Both the position numbers and the translations under genes were made by a program. Shown here one piece after another: positions 1-9,836 of a DNA stretch of 64,000 nt (position 1 is the stretch's first letter; every line of letters starts with the position of its first letter). The DNA is from Ottelia alismoides (taxonomy: Eukaryota; Streptophyta; Magnoliopsida; Alismatales; Hydrocharitaceae), in contig JAZKJV010002623.1 of assembly GCA_037367405.1 (NCBI GenBank), positions 729,424 to 793,423 of the forward strand, written 5' to 3'. The notes below the pieces were generated by a model. The model saw only the letters and a program-made list of their open reading frames with translations. It was not told where the DNA came from and ran no database searches.

Positions 1-913
1 GGTCTTTTGACTTAATTCTTTAAGTTCCACACGACAATGTGCAGCGTTTGACTCTTAGTGTCTAACCTGATCTCTTCATTCTGGGTACAACTCTGGAATA
101 GGGAATTAATTTGTACTCTCGCACTATGCACTTAGCTCAAACCAGACGGGATGTTGGAAGACTGTGTGAGTCTCTTTTCTGGTAGCGTGGAAATCTAAAG
201 ACCGGAGTACGGGTTGAAATAAAGCTTCGGAAAAGGGATGGACGGCTGGGCACAATTTTTCTAAGACCCCAAAAAATGTACGGAATAAAAAGATGCTATA
301 TCCGTAGGGGCAAAACAAGATCCAAGCAGAACCACCAAAAATTCCAAATACAAAGAAGCAGTCTACCAAATAAAAATTCGACCAAAAAGGTCCAAGCTTC
401 AAGAAACCTGCGGATCTTGGTGGAGACTTGGCTACACTGGCCATCTTCACAAGGAGAGGTGACTACACTGGCCTCCCCCTCCAGTTCTTTTCTCTTTCTT
501 CTAGCTTCTCCCCCATTTCGATTGTGAACACAGCACGACAGACCTTAGAAGGAAATACCTGACTCCCCGAGGACGAGTTACTGGAAAGGGAGAGGAGCAT
601 GGTAGTCCGGCATTCTGGATGGTAAGAGCTAAAACCCTTCACACACACGAGTCGGTTATTCAATGTTCATAGGGTATACTTTGGGAAGAGGATTGATCTA
701 AGATGACTTCTGAGCCGAAACTGTGACAATGGTGTGTAGAACTTGAGGGCCGTTGATTTTTAAATTCTAAGTCTCACAGAAGTTCCGACACATTATTAAT
801 CCAAAGGTCGAATTTAGTTTCACTTTCACCTTCAGTTCATGGTCTTGGTATGGAACCCAGTCTCATTTCACTTCATGGCATTTCTTTTTGATGCTCAGGG
901 ACGAGCATGGTTT
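1..913 (+). other. E1 3' untranslated internal region
   Basis: Non-coding stretch between integrase (outside the window) and the PPT. It aligns by eye with the E4 region 59040-59990 and, on the other strand, with E2 6040-7000. Shared landmarks are a pair of GCTACACTGG-like words about 31 bp apart (431-440 and 462-471), a block around 541-580 with an 'accttagaaggaaata' core, and the word pair 'ggtcttttgacttaattctt' / 'gtgacttaattctttgag'. Short open frames here (for example 276-527) have no coding similarity and shift between family members, so I do not call a gene. Confidence 0.65.
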
Positions 914-926
914 AAGTATAGGGGGA
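914..926 (+). promoter_or_regulatory. E1 polypurine tract (PPT)
   Basis: AAGTATAGGGGGA sits directly before the LTR start at 927. A small stem-loop (TGCTC, six bases, GAGCA) lies just upstream at 893-908. In Ty3/gypsy elements the PPT primes plus-strand DNA synthesis. The same arrangement precedes the LTRs of E3 and E4. Confidence 0.85.
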
Positions 927-1760
927 TGATGAATCTCGGATTCATCACTCTAAATCTCATTTATTAAGCTTAAGTCCCTAAAAATCAACTGCATTTCTGC
1001 ATTTATTTCGCATAATTAGCATTCAGGCATGACTTCATAAGAATTGCATTTTAGCATTAATTTCTGCATAAAATAAGAAGCCAAAAATCCAAGCCAAAAG
1101 TGACCTGTGAATAGCCTAACTTCCCCTATTTTTAACTCCTTCATGCTAACACCGCATACCACAAACTCACTTCCACTATGTACACATCACTAACAAGAAT
1201 AAATAAAAAATACAAAAAAATAACTAACCCTATTAAGTGGACCAAAAACCCAAACCCTAGTTTCAGGATTTTCGGACTAAAAGCCACATATCTTCCCCAT
1301 CCAATGTCCGATTTGATCCTACTCACTTTTGAACTAATATACATTCAATTATCTTCAAAACAAGACCAAGTTCAAGTGAATCGGAGCTGGCATGTGAAAG
1401 TTGGGTTTTGGGCCTCTTTTGTATATTTTCGCGGCTTTTCTGACCTATATTTTTTCTTTATCACTAAAAATCCAAAAAAATTAGATTTAGATGTCTTTTA
1501 TTTTTCCATATTTTTCCGGATTTTTACCGTGTTTAAAAAATGACAAAAAAATTAGAAAACCAAAAAATCAAGATATTCTATATACATAGGATACCCCAAA
1601 AATTCACTTTTCACATTTGACCGAATTTGGCTTTGATATCTTCATGAAAGTTGTAGATCTCGTAGAGACGAGCATTTTTCGTGAAGAAACTTTTTCGATC
1701 CGAGGTCATTTGTTATTTCTTTTGATTTTACAAAGGGTTTTATTTTCGATTTTTCTGGAG

Positions 1761-1797
1761 CTGACACGTGGCAGCCCCAGAGGCCGCCACGTGTCAG
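1761..1797 (+). promoter_or_regulatory. G-box stem-loop in E1 U3
   Basis: CTGACACGTGGC at 1761-1772 is the exact inverse complement, apart from the loop, of GCCACGTGTCAG at 1786-1797. Each arm contains a CACGTG G-box, the core recognised by plant bZIP and bHLH factors. Either a paired factor site or a cruciform/hairpin is possible. Confidence 0.6.
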
Positions 1798-1859
1798 CTA
1801 TTTTTCGCCTTTTTAAATCTCGTTTTTTATTAAAAAAAATTAAAAATTAATAAACGTCG

Positions 1860-1943
1860 CACGTGCGTCGTACGTGCCATCCCAGGCACGTGCTCCGCAC
1901 GTGCCTCGCCCCATCCGACCCTTTTTCTACTACGCGCCACGTG
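1860..1943 (+). promoter_or_regulatory. CACGTG cluster, upstream group (E1)
   Basis: CACGTG at 1860 is followed after five bases by TACGTG at 1871. CACGTG at 1887 is followed after five bases by CACGTG at 1898. A single site lies at 1938. The cluster sits 170-250 bp upstream of the TATA-like box, a sensible place for enhancer sites. Confidence 0.6.
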
Positions 1944-2111
1944 GCGTGCTAGAGGCCGTTCGATCAGCGGCCGATCGAACGGCCCCTGATCTTCGTCCTC
2001 AAACAACCCCCGAGTCCTCCGCCCTTTTGACCGCCAACGCCGACCACCAACCGCCTCCGCGAAATCCCCGCAACCACCTAACAATTCCATCGCCGACCCC
2101 TTCCTCTACCC

Positions 2112-2119
2112 TATTTAAA
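2112..2119 (+). promoter_or_regulatory. TATA-like box of E1 LTR
   Basis: TATTTAAA in a pyrimidine-rich context, 1185 bp after the LTR start. Its position matches the TATA boxes of E3, E4 and E6, 985-1421 bp from the LTR start. Confidence 0.55.
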
Positions 2120-2523
2120 GACCCTCGTCCCCTTCGCAACAGCCATCCGCCGCTGGCACGAAGAAGCAAGGGCCCGGGGTGACAGACCGACCCTCCTCCA
2201 TCGCGGCGAGATCCGAGGATCTCGCGACCCTCGTTGCAGACTCGGAGCGCCTTCCCCGACGACCTGCTGCAGCTCCGCCCCTTGGCGTCGAGCCAACGTC
2301 TTCTTCACCGACCTCCGACATCTCCGGCTTCACATCATATTCCCCGGCTATCTCCGATACCGCCTCCGCCACCACGTCGCCTCCATCTCCCTCCCGCCTT
2401 GGCCGATTCGCAGCACCACCGGAGCTCCGCCAGCCGGGCGCATCATCACCGACGCGCTAGCCCAGCCTCCCCTCGATCGCTCCGCCAGCAGCGTCGGCCG
2501 GGTCCAGCCCGAGGCCCCCCACG

Positions 2524-2688
2524 CACGTGCGAGGCACGTGCGTCGTGGGGGAACGACAGAGCCTTCCCAGGGGGTCACGTGCTACGCACGTGCCCCTTGG
2601 GCAAATTGCGAGAAGACCCCCGGGGGATTTCCTATTCACGCTCCAGCCCTCCAGTCCAAGGGGGCACGTGCGCAGCACGTGCCCCCTT
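2524..2688 (+). promoter_or_regulatory. Three CACGTG-N5-CACGTG pairs, downstream group (E1)
   Basis: Pairs start at 2524/2535, 2576/2587 and 2665/2676; the two words in each pair are exactly 11 bp apart start to start. The last pair is the core of a 14-bp perfect stem (2658-2671 with 2675-2688, loop GCA). The last two pairs are followed by a TTGGGnAAATTGC block that recurs in the other LTR families. Confidence 0.7.
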
Positions 2689-4646
2689 GGGAAAATTGCA
2701 TATTCGCCCCCCAGTTTCATAGGTAATTGCAATTAGGCCCCCCCGCAGTTCATTCGTTTTCATTCTTTGTTTATTTTATTTGCATCTGTACCCCTGCGTT
2801 TCTCGTGCATTATAGACCTCTACATTGCATCATTTTATTTATTTAAATATAGCACTTTGTTCATTGTTTAATGCTCTACATTTTGACATGCTGTGGATAC
2901 TTTCATGATTTACGGTTGATTAATAAATAATTATTTTGTGAAAATTGGAATATTTTTCCCAATCTGTGCTCGGGAATTCATATTTAATTAATCGTTGTTC
3001 TAAAAATTCCCCAAAAATCAAATATCGTAGAGATTATTTTGATTAACATTGTGCCCAAAAATCTTTGCATTTACATGCATACTTTGCTCAAAAAAATCAT
3101 TTTGCATATTTCACTGTTTAATTTTTAATAGGTATTAGACCCCACATTTTTGAGATTTAGGATTTTTCTGAGATCCATCATTTAGTGATAGATCTTAGAT
3201 AATTTTATCTCTCGAAAATAAGTAGGTTTAATATTTATTATAATTAAATATTGAAAATCATTTTGTTTGCATTTATAAAATCATAAAAAATTCATATTGC
3301 ATCTAAAAATTCCAAAAAAAATACTGTGCACTCATTTCATTGTCATTTATATTGTGGCCAAGTTTCGTATTTTTCGGACATCGTTTGATTGAAATTTACA
3401 TTTTAGTCCCTAAAATAGGCCGAATTTGCATTTTGCATCCCTTTATTGCACGAAAAATTCCAAAAAAAGACCGCCTTGAAAACCGAACTAAAAATTGGAT
3501 AGACACAACTCTAGGTTGTTCCTTTGCCTCCTTGTGATCGACCTTGGGACTTGCCCAAGTAAAATAAACATAAAAACCACTTGATTAAATTTAATTAAAA
3601 TTTGTGGTTATTTCTTGACTGTTTCCGATCGCCGCCTACAACGAACGACTCTAATTATTTTTACGAACTAACGTTAAAAACAACTTCTTAACGCAGCTTT
3701 TGCGGACCCGTCAGGTACCTCCTATAATTGTACTCCTGAAGGGAAGTTGATGGTGTGGAGGAGCTCTTCATGGCGAACGGTGATGGCAACGTAAACTGGA
3801 GGAGCGGGGGCCTTGAACGAGGCAGAGGCTCCTAGACGAAGGCAGAGGTGGCTATGGAGCTCCAAGAGGTAGTGTCGATGAAGCTGGCTCCTGGAACTAC
3901 TAGGAGGCATCAATGAAGGTTGTGGAAGGCAACTACAAGCGAGAGACGATGTCGGTCGTGGAGGTCGTTGATGGCGAGGGAGCCTCTCTAGGCGACACAT
4001 GCTAAAAAATGGTGCGACCCAATGGATAGTGGTTGATGGAGCGGCTCGAGGGCGATCGTGCGTGGTTTGAGGTAGTGAAGTAGAAGAGCTCGATGACACG
4101 AATGTTGAGGAAGCATAAAGCTTGAAGGCGGAGTTGGTGACTACAAGGCGGGTAGCGTTGGCGATGTAGATGGTGAATTGAGGTTCGGTGGATGATCGAG
4201 GTGAAGACAATGGATTGGAACGGAGATGACGTGAGAGATCGATCGGGGAAGATTGAAGCGAATGACAAGAAAGAAGCAAAGGAAAATGGAAGAGATACAA
4301 AGAACATGTGAAGAGACAGAAAACATAGGAAATAGAGGAAACAAAATAGCGGAAGAAGACACAAGAAAAAGGAGGACGAAGTTCACCTAGGGGGTTTTCC
4401 TGGAAAGATGGAGCTCAGCGGAGTTCTGTTGTCACCTCAATGGAGCCGACCAGCTCCAAAAGCTCGTGTAACAGAGGAGGCTATTGAAGCTGCTTCAAGG
4501 TTCCAAATGGAACCTTGAATCACATCGAGGATCTAGACGATGGTCGTCACCTACAAGCACAAGGAGGGGTGTCATCGAACCTGGAGCGAATCTAGGGCTC
4601 TCCCCCTCATAGATGGCAGATGATAGATCATCGGGATATGGGATTG

Positions 4647-4654
4647 CTTTTATA
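4647..4654 (-). promoter_or_regulatory. TATA box of E2 3' LTR
   Basis: TATAAAAG on the minus strand, 1384 bp from the LTR start. The matching box in the other LTR copy lies at 25834-25841. Confidence 0.6.
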
Positions 4655-4934
4655 GGAGAGGGTGGTGTTTAGGGGAAGGTCAATGAGAGGATAAGCGGGT
4701 GTGATGGTTGCGGTCAAGGGGTTAGGGTTATTGTAGGAGATAATATGGGATAAGGTGATTGCCAGAGGAGGTCAATAGTGAGGGGTGGCCGTTGGAGGGT
4801 TCGACCGGAAGTTGCGCGAGGCGGTGTAGTAGAGGAGGTGCAGGACGACATAGAAGGCAGAGGCAGCTGAGCGATGGAAGATGGTCATGTTCTAGACACA
4901 TGGCCGTGCAATTGGGAAGAGAAAAGGGGGCCCT

Positions 4935-4988
4935 CACATGCATGGCATGTGAGGTGAAGGGATGATGTAGACACGTGTTGCGCATGTG
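4935..4988 (-). promoter_or_regulatory. Decayed CACGTG-N5-CACGTG pairs in E2 U3
   Basis: Plus-strand reading: CACATG at 4935, five bases, CATGTG at 4946; CACGTG at 4972, five bases, CATGTG at 4983. Each departure from CACGTG is a CpG-to-TpG or CpA change, as expected from deamination of methylated CpG in an old copy. The exact five-base spacing is retained. Confidence 0.55.
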
Positions 4989-6038
4989 AAAGGGAGAGAG
5001 TGGGGTCACGACGCTTGCTGCCCTAGGAGGCGCAACGTGTCGCCCCAAAAATTTCAAAAATTAAATATAATAAAAATAGAAAGAGACCTTGGATCGAAAA
5101 GTTTTCTTCACGAAAGTTCCTCGTCTCGACGAGATCTACAATTCTCATGAAGAGACCAAGAGCAAAAGAGATCATCTGTGTGAAAAAATATTTTTGGTGG
5201 TACCCGATGTATATAGAATACCTTAATTTTTGGGGTATTTTTTTCATTTTTTAATAAGATAAAAATTGAGAAAAATTATGATAAAATAAAGGGCACATAT
5301 TTACACACTATTATATTTTTTGGATTTTTAATAAATACGAAAATAGGAAAATAAAATAAAAAGGGAAAAGGGAAGATATTTGTACAAACTCACAAGGGAC
5401 ACTCGGACTTAGTCAGTTTCTTTGATTTCAATCTTATATTGGATTTGGATTTTTGTGAATTCTAATAAAACATTCATCAAATAATATATATGAAAAGAAA
5501 TAAAATAAAAAGGGTTAAGTATGTACATAAAATATCATGTCAAAAAAATCGTTAAAATACGCAATGTGCAAAAGAGGTCCAAAACCCAACTTTCACATAC
5601 GAGCTCTGATTTTTATGAAATTGGTCTTGTTAAGGTTTTTGAATGTATATTACTTTAAATATGAGTAGACCAAAATCAGACATCGTATGAGGACGATATG
5701 CATGTTTTAGTCTATCCATTATGAAATTAGGATTTTGTCTCACGAGACAATTACTTGAGATAACAATTTCTGTTATTTTTCCTTTAATCTTGTTAGTAAT
5801 ATGTATATAATGAAGTTGGTTTTATATTAATCGGAGTTAGCATAATTTAATAAAAAATGCACGAAATTAGGTGAAAATGTAAAGATGATTATGAATGCAA
5901 TTATGCGTGCTAAAATGTAGATATTAATTCTAAGTGCATGAATGGTAAAAATGTAGAATAAATGATGAAATGTAGCTAATTACTTGGGAATGAAGCCCTA
6001 ATTTTCAACTTTTAGTGTGATGATACACAGATTCATCA

Positions 6039-7608
6039 ATCCCATTTGCTTAAACCTTGCTCGTCCTGAGAAATTAAAATGAAATGCAAAAGTGAAATGA
6101 TTTTGGATTCCATAGCAAGGTCATGAACAAAAGGTGAAAATGGAGCTAGACCTGACTTTTGGATTAATAGTGTGGCGGAACTCCTATGAGAATTAGGGTT
6201 TTAAAATCAACAACCCTCGAGCTACATATCATTGTAATAGTTCTAGCTCAGAAGTCATCTTAGATCAATCCTTCTCCTAAAGCATACCCCATGAACATTG
6301 AACAACTGTTTCATGTGTGTGAAAGGTTTTAGCCCTTCTCATTAATAATTTCAAACTATGCAAACCTCTCCCCCGATAACTCAACCTCGGAGAGTAATGT
6401 ATTTCCTTCTAAGGTCTGTCATGTTGTGTTTACAATCGAAAGTGGGATAAATTAGAAGGGGGAAAAGAACTAGAAGGTGACCATAGTAGTCACCTCTCCT
6501 TGTGAAGCCAACCAGTTTAGCCAAGTCTCCATTAAGATCTGCAGGTTTTCTTGAAGCTTGGACCTTTTTGGTCAAATATTTATCTGGTATTTTGGCTTCT
6601 TTTTGGTATAGATTTTTGGTTACTCTACATGGATCTTGTTGTGTCCCTACGGATATGGAATCTTTTCTCTTACATGTTTTGGGTCTTAGAAAAAATTGTA
6701 CCAAGCCGTCCATCCCTCATTCGAATCTTTATTTCAACCCGTACTCCGGTCTTTAGATGTTCATGCTCCCAGAAAAGAGGCCTACATAGTCTTCCGACAC
6801 CCCGTTTAAGTTGAGCTAAGTGCATAGTTCGAGAGTACATATTAATTCCCTATTCATAAGTTATACCCAGAATTAGGAGACCAACTTAGACACTAAGAGT
6901 CAAATTCAAAGACCCGAATTGATAAAATCCTCTTTCTTGATGAATTTCCTCTGAAAATTAGGCAGATTAAGGACAAATCAAGACTACTCTCCACTTCTAT
7001 TCATAACTCAGTTCACAACCCACTAACTTTCTACTTTGCATATGCTAGATATGCACATGAAATGCAGATGTTGTGAAATGTATATGAGGTGCAGGATGTT
7101 TTTCTTCTTATTTTTTGTATGAATACAAGGATGATATCAAGAGTAAAAAAAGAAGTTTTTTTGTTTTTTAATTCTACCCATCCTATAATTAATGTATAAT
7201 ATATACAAAAATATGTGAAAGTACAAGCTATGGGTAAAGTATATATGTAATATATACATGCCACTCTATAATTAGCGTGTGCTATGTCCTCAGAGCACAA
7301 GAAGCAGGGAATAGACATAGCTCATTCTAAGCATAGGAGAGTGAAAAATAAAATAAGTATAGAAGTCGACCGTCCCCTTATACTTAGGATCTGGTCATCC
7401 TAAGTACAGAATAAGATAAAAAGATGGGGCAATCGAGGTCAAGAGGAGACGTGGATGAGTATATACAGGGTGGGCATCAACCCCCCATACATAGGCGCTG
7501 GTCGGCCTAAGTATAAGACAAAAGTGAGTATAAGGGCCGATGATATATAGAGAATATACAGAGCGAATGAGGGTGGGGTAAGACGGAGAGGATGAAAGTG
7601 AAGCAGAT
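6039..7608 (-). other. E2 3' untranslated region with stem-loop/PPT-like array
   Basis: Non-coding DNA between the integrase remnant and the 3' LTR. The PPT position next to 6038 is degenerate (minus strand AAGCAAATGGGAT). The minus-strand block 6380-6760 matches E1 180-560 and E4 59400-59640. Three decayed stem-loop/PPT-like modules lie at 7372-7410, 7481-7513 and 7250-7330. The open frames 6713-6381(-) and 6502-6756(+) overlap this block and show no known domain. Confidence 0.65.
7250..7513 (-). repeat. E2 array of stem-loop + PPT-like modules
   Basis: Minus-strand modules: arms at 7406-7397 and 7390-7381 (TACTTAGGAT / ATCCTAAGTA) leading into TATAAGGGGAC; a second module at 7513-7481 with CTTAGGC / decayed GCCTATG arms leading into GTATGGGGGG; and a third, longer one in which GCTATGTC and GACATAGC arms precede GCTAATTATAGAGTGG. 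They match one for one the arrays of E3 and E4 but carry more substitutions, as expected for the oldest copy. Confidence 0.6.
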
Positions 7609-8883
7609 TCATACGTTCCCTAAGATTAGATCATGGGATTCTGGGATGCGCATGAATGAGATATACTCAACTTGGGCTAACTGCTCATATGTCCTACAAA
7701 ATGATTCAACAACTAGCCATTCACAATGAACGATTGAGCACCATCGGTAAGCTCTGAAATCCATACACTGCCATTCGTATTCACTTCTCTGACAATGAAG
7801 GGTCCGCCCTTTTGGATTTGAACTTGCCTTGAAAATCTTCAACCTGGAATTGAATAACCATACCTTCTGCCCTGGACAAAATTCTTTCGTCTGATGTGCT
7901 GATCGTGCCAACGCTTGGTTATGTACTTGTAAATCACATTGTTACCATATGCCTTATTTCTAATTTCTAGAAGCTTGTTTAGATCCATCTTTCTTCTCTG
8001 TTGTCCTTCATGAGTGTTCCAGTTCACTTTCGTTAATGCCTATTCGGATTTGTGCATCAACTCGACGGGCATATGACATGGCTTTCCATAAACCATCAGG
8101 AATGGGGAGGTTCCAAGCATGGTCTTGTAAGCAGTCCAGTATGTCCATAGAATTGGTCCAAGAGCTGGGGCGAGTTCTTCTTATTAAGGCGGACTAGATT
8201 CTGCAAAATGCCCTTCACCTCCCTATTCGACACCTCAACCATGCCATTCGATTATGGGTGGTATGAACTATTGACTCGGTGCTCGATGTCGTAGTCCTTT
8301 GTTAACTTTCTCATTTCCTTGTTAACAAATTGGCTACCTCTATCGGAGATGATGACTTTGGGAACCCAAACCGTGAAATGATGTGATCTTTCATGAATTT
8401 GTAGTCAGTTTTGCTATCTATGGCTTGGGTAGGGATATCTTCTACCCACATAGAGAGATAATCAACGACCTAGAGAATATGCTCATAGACAATGCTGTTA
8501 GATAATGGGCCCATGAAATCTATGCCCCATGCATCGAAAATATCAACCATAATGACCAGTTGCATGGGCATTTCATCTTTGGGAGCGATAGTCCCTCTCA
8601 TTCTCTGACATACTGGACATGAAGTAACAAATGCATATACATCGCGAAACATGGTCAACCAGTATAAGCAACACTTAAGCACTTTATAGGCAGTCCTCTT
8701 CCCAGAGTTATGTCCTCCTGCCTCCAAGGAATGGTAGTAGGTGAGGACACTCATGTATTCCTTCATAGGAATACACCTCTGCCAGATAAAAATCCAGTCC
8801 TTCAAAGAAAAAGAACAGATCCTCCCAATGGTATTTTCTTGATTCCAACTTAAGTCGGTCAATATTGCTCTTAGTCCAATCAT
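7609..8883 (-). pseudogene. E2 integrase remnant
   Basis: Integrase inserts the cDNA into host chromosomes. In minus-strand order the fragment shows the zinc-binding domain (GGH followed by CPVCQRM near 8720-8590), the first catalytic aspartate context ([10 protein letters not shown], about 8545-8515), then a heavily frameshifted core, and a C-terminal part (7911-7609) with the GQKVWLFNSRLKIF signature typical of Athila-type integrases. Several stops and frameshifts separate these pieces; the second catalytic motif is decayed. It corresponds to E4 56960-58112. Confidence 0.8.
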
Positions 8884-9716
8884 GGGGAACTATCCTATAT
8901 ACTAAGAAATTCACCATGTTGGCATACCATGGAAGAAAGTCGATAGAACAGATCGACCCGCTGGGGAAGGAGTCCTTGATGGGGTCAATCTCAGAGAAAC
9001 TATGTGACACTATGTGGGAGAGGTGATCAACCGCTACATTCTTCACTCCTGGCTTATCCTTGATCTGTAAATCAAACTCTTGGAGTAGTAGGATCCACCT
9101 AAGAAGGCACGCCTTCGCGTCCTTCTTTTCCATGAGGTGCTTGATGGTCGTGTGATCTATGAACACGGTAACCTTAGACCCTAAAAGATGTGTTTTGAAT
9201 TTGTCCAAGGCAAACATTACAACAAGCATTTCCTTCTCTGTGATTGTTTAATTCCATTGAGCCTGATCGAGTATTTTGCTTGTGTAGTGGACAACATAAG
9301 GAATCCCTTCTCTCCTTTGTCCTAACACATCCCAAACAACAAAGCAAGAAGCATATGTCGTGATCTCAAAAGGAAGAGACCAATCTGGGGCCTGTAGGAT
9401 AGGAGAATCCATGATTTTCCTCCTCAGGAGCTCGAAAGCCTCAAGACACATGTGATCTACAATGAACTCAGTGTCTTTCCCTAAGAGCTCTATTAGTGGT
9501 CAAGCAATCTTTATGAAGTCCTTCATAAATCTTCGGTAAAAACCAACATGCCTAATGAATGACTGTGCTTGCTTGATGTTAGTTGATGGTTGAAGCTTCT
9601 TGATCACATCCACCTTGGCTGGGTCAACCTCCATTCCCATCTTGAAGATGACATGCCCCAACACAATGCCCTCTCAAACTATAAAATGGCTCTTTTCCCA
9701 AGAGAGCACCATATTT
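8884..9716 (-). pseudogene. E2 RT C-terminal part and RNase H remnant
   Basis: Minus-strand frames 9451-9248 and 9229-8708, together with flanking decayed sequence up to 9716, encode the end of RT (VLSWEKSHF, GIVLGHVI, HVGFYRRF) and RNase H (APDWSLPFEI, TEKEMLVV, VFIDHTTIKHL), then the linker ending in WYANMVNFLV. The usual RNase H start TDASD reads TYASC, so the first catalytic aspartate is lost. The sequence breaks at 9716, next to E3, just downstream of where the catalytic FMDD box should be. Confidence 0.8.
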
Positions 9717-9836
9717 ACTTCTAAAGTTGAGTGTACTTGAACAGATTGGATCCTGTACTCAACTACACAAGGGGGTTAATCCAATTCATTCATTTTCTTG
9801 ATGCTCGAGGATGAGCATAATTTAAGTATAGGGGGG
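9717..9836 (+). repeat. Extra copy of the E3 3' internal end and PPT before LTR1
   Basis: This segment is nearly identical to 15813-15932, the true 3' end of the E3 internal region, including the hairpin TGCTC/GAGCA and AAGTATAGGGGGG. The offset of 6096 bp holds to the LTR start. A simple insertion would not have internal sequence outside its 5' LTR. Confidence 0.85.

Larger units (their letters stand above)
1..3713 (+). mobile_element. E1: 3' end of an Athila-type LTR retrotransposon
   Basis: The left end of the window holds the last part of a plus-strand element: 926 bp of 3' untranslated internal DNA, a polypurine tract and a complete 3' LTR. The 5' LTR and gag-pol lie outside the window. 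It interrupts the 3' LTR of the minus-strand element E2, whose sequence starts directly at 3714 and is recognisable there by similarity to 24897 onward. Family assignment is inferred from the shared 3' UTR, PPT and LTR termini with E2 and E4, which carry Athila-type pol. Confidence 0.85.
927..3713 (+). repeat. E1 3' LTR (2787 bp)
   Basis: Starts with a palindrome TGATGAATC-N3-GATTCATCA right after the PPT and ends in TCA at 3713, followed by DNA of another element. A TATA-like box lies at 2112-2119, giving a U3 of about 1.2 kb. The LTR is GC-rich between 1750 and 2700 and carries at least a dozen CACGTG words, most in pairs separated by exactly five bases. Open frames within it (for example 2234-2722) are low-complexity by-products of GC-rich DNA. 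Confidence 0.85.
3714..6038 (-). repeat. E2 3' LTR, partial
   Basis: The minus-strand LTR starts at 6038 with TGATGAATC-TGT-GTATCATCA and runs down to 3714, where E1 is inserted. The part 3720-4876 matches 24897-26059 of the other E2 LTR (for example 'gggaagttgatgg' against 'gggaagtcgatgg'). The remainder lies beyond E1, outside the window. Minus-strand open frames such as 4300-3722 are part of this LTR and differ from the corresponding stretch of the other copy, so they are not genes. Confidence 0.8.

Noticed and set aside
2115..2732. Open frames of up to 162 codons in E1
   Set aside because: GC-rich LTR with CACGTG palindromes; several frames of both strands are open at once.
3722..4386. 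Overlapping minus-strand open frames of 81 to 192 codons
   Set aside because: They lie in the E2 LTR; the other LTR copy (24740-25588) has differently placed frames, so no reading frame is conserved.
6381..6814. Open frames of 84 to 110 codons as a small conserved gene in the 3' UTR
   Set aside because: The E1 and E4 counterparts have different frames and lengths, so the conservation is at the DNA or RNA level.
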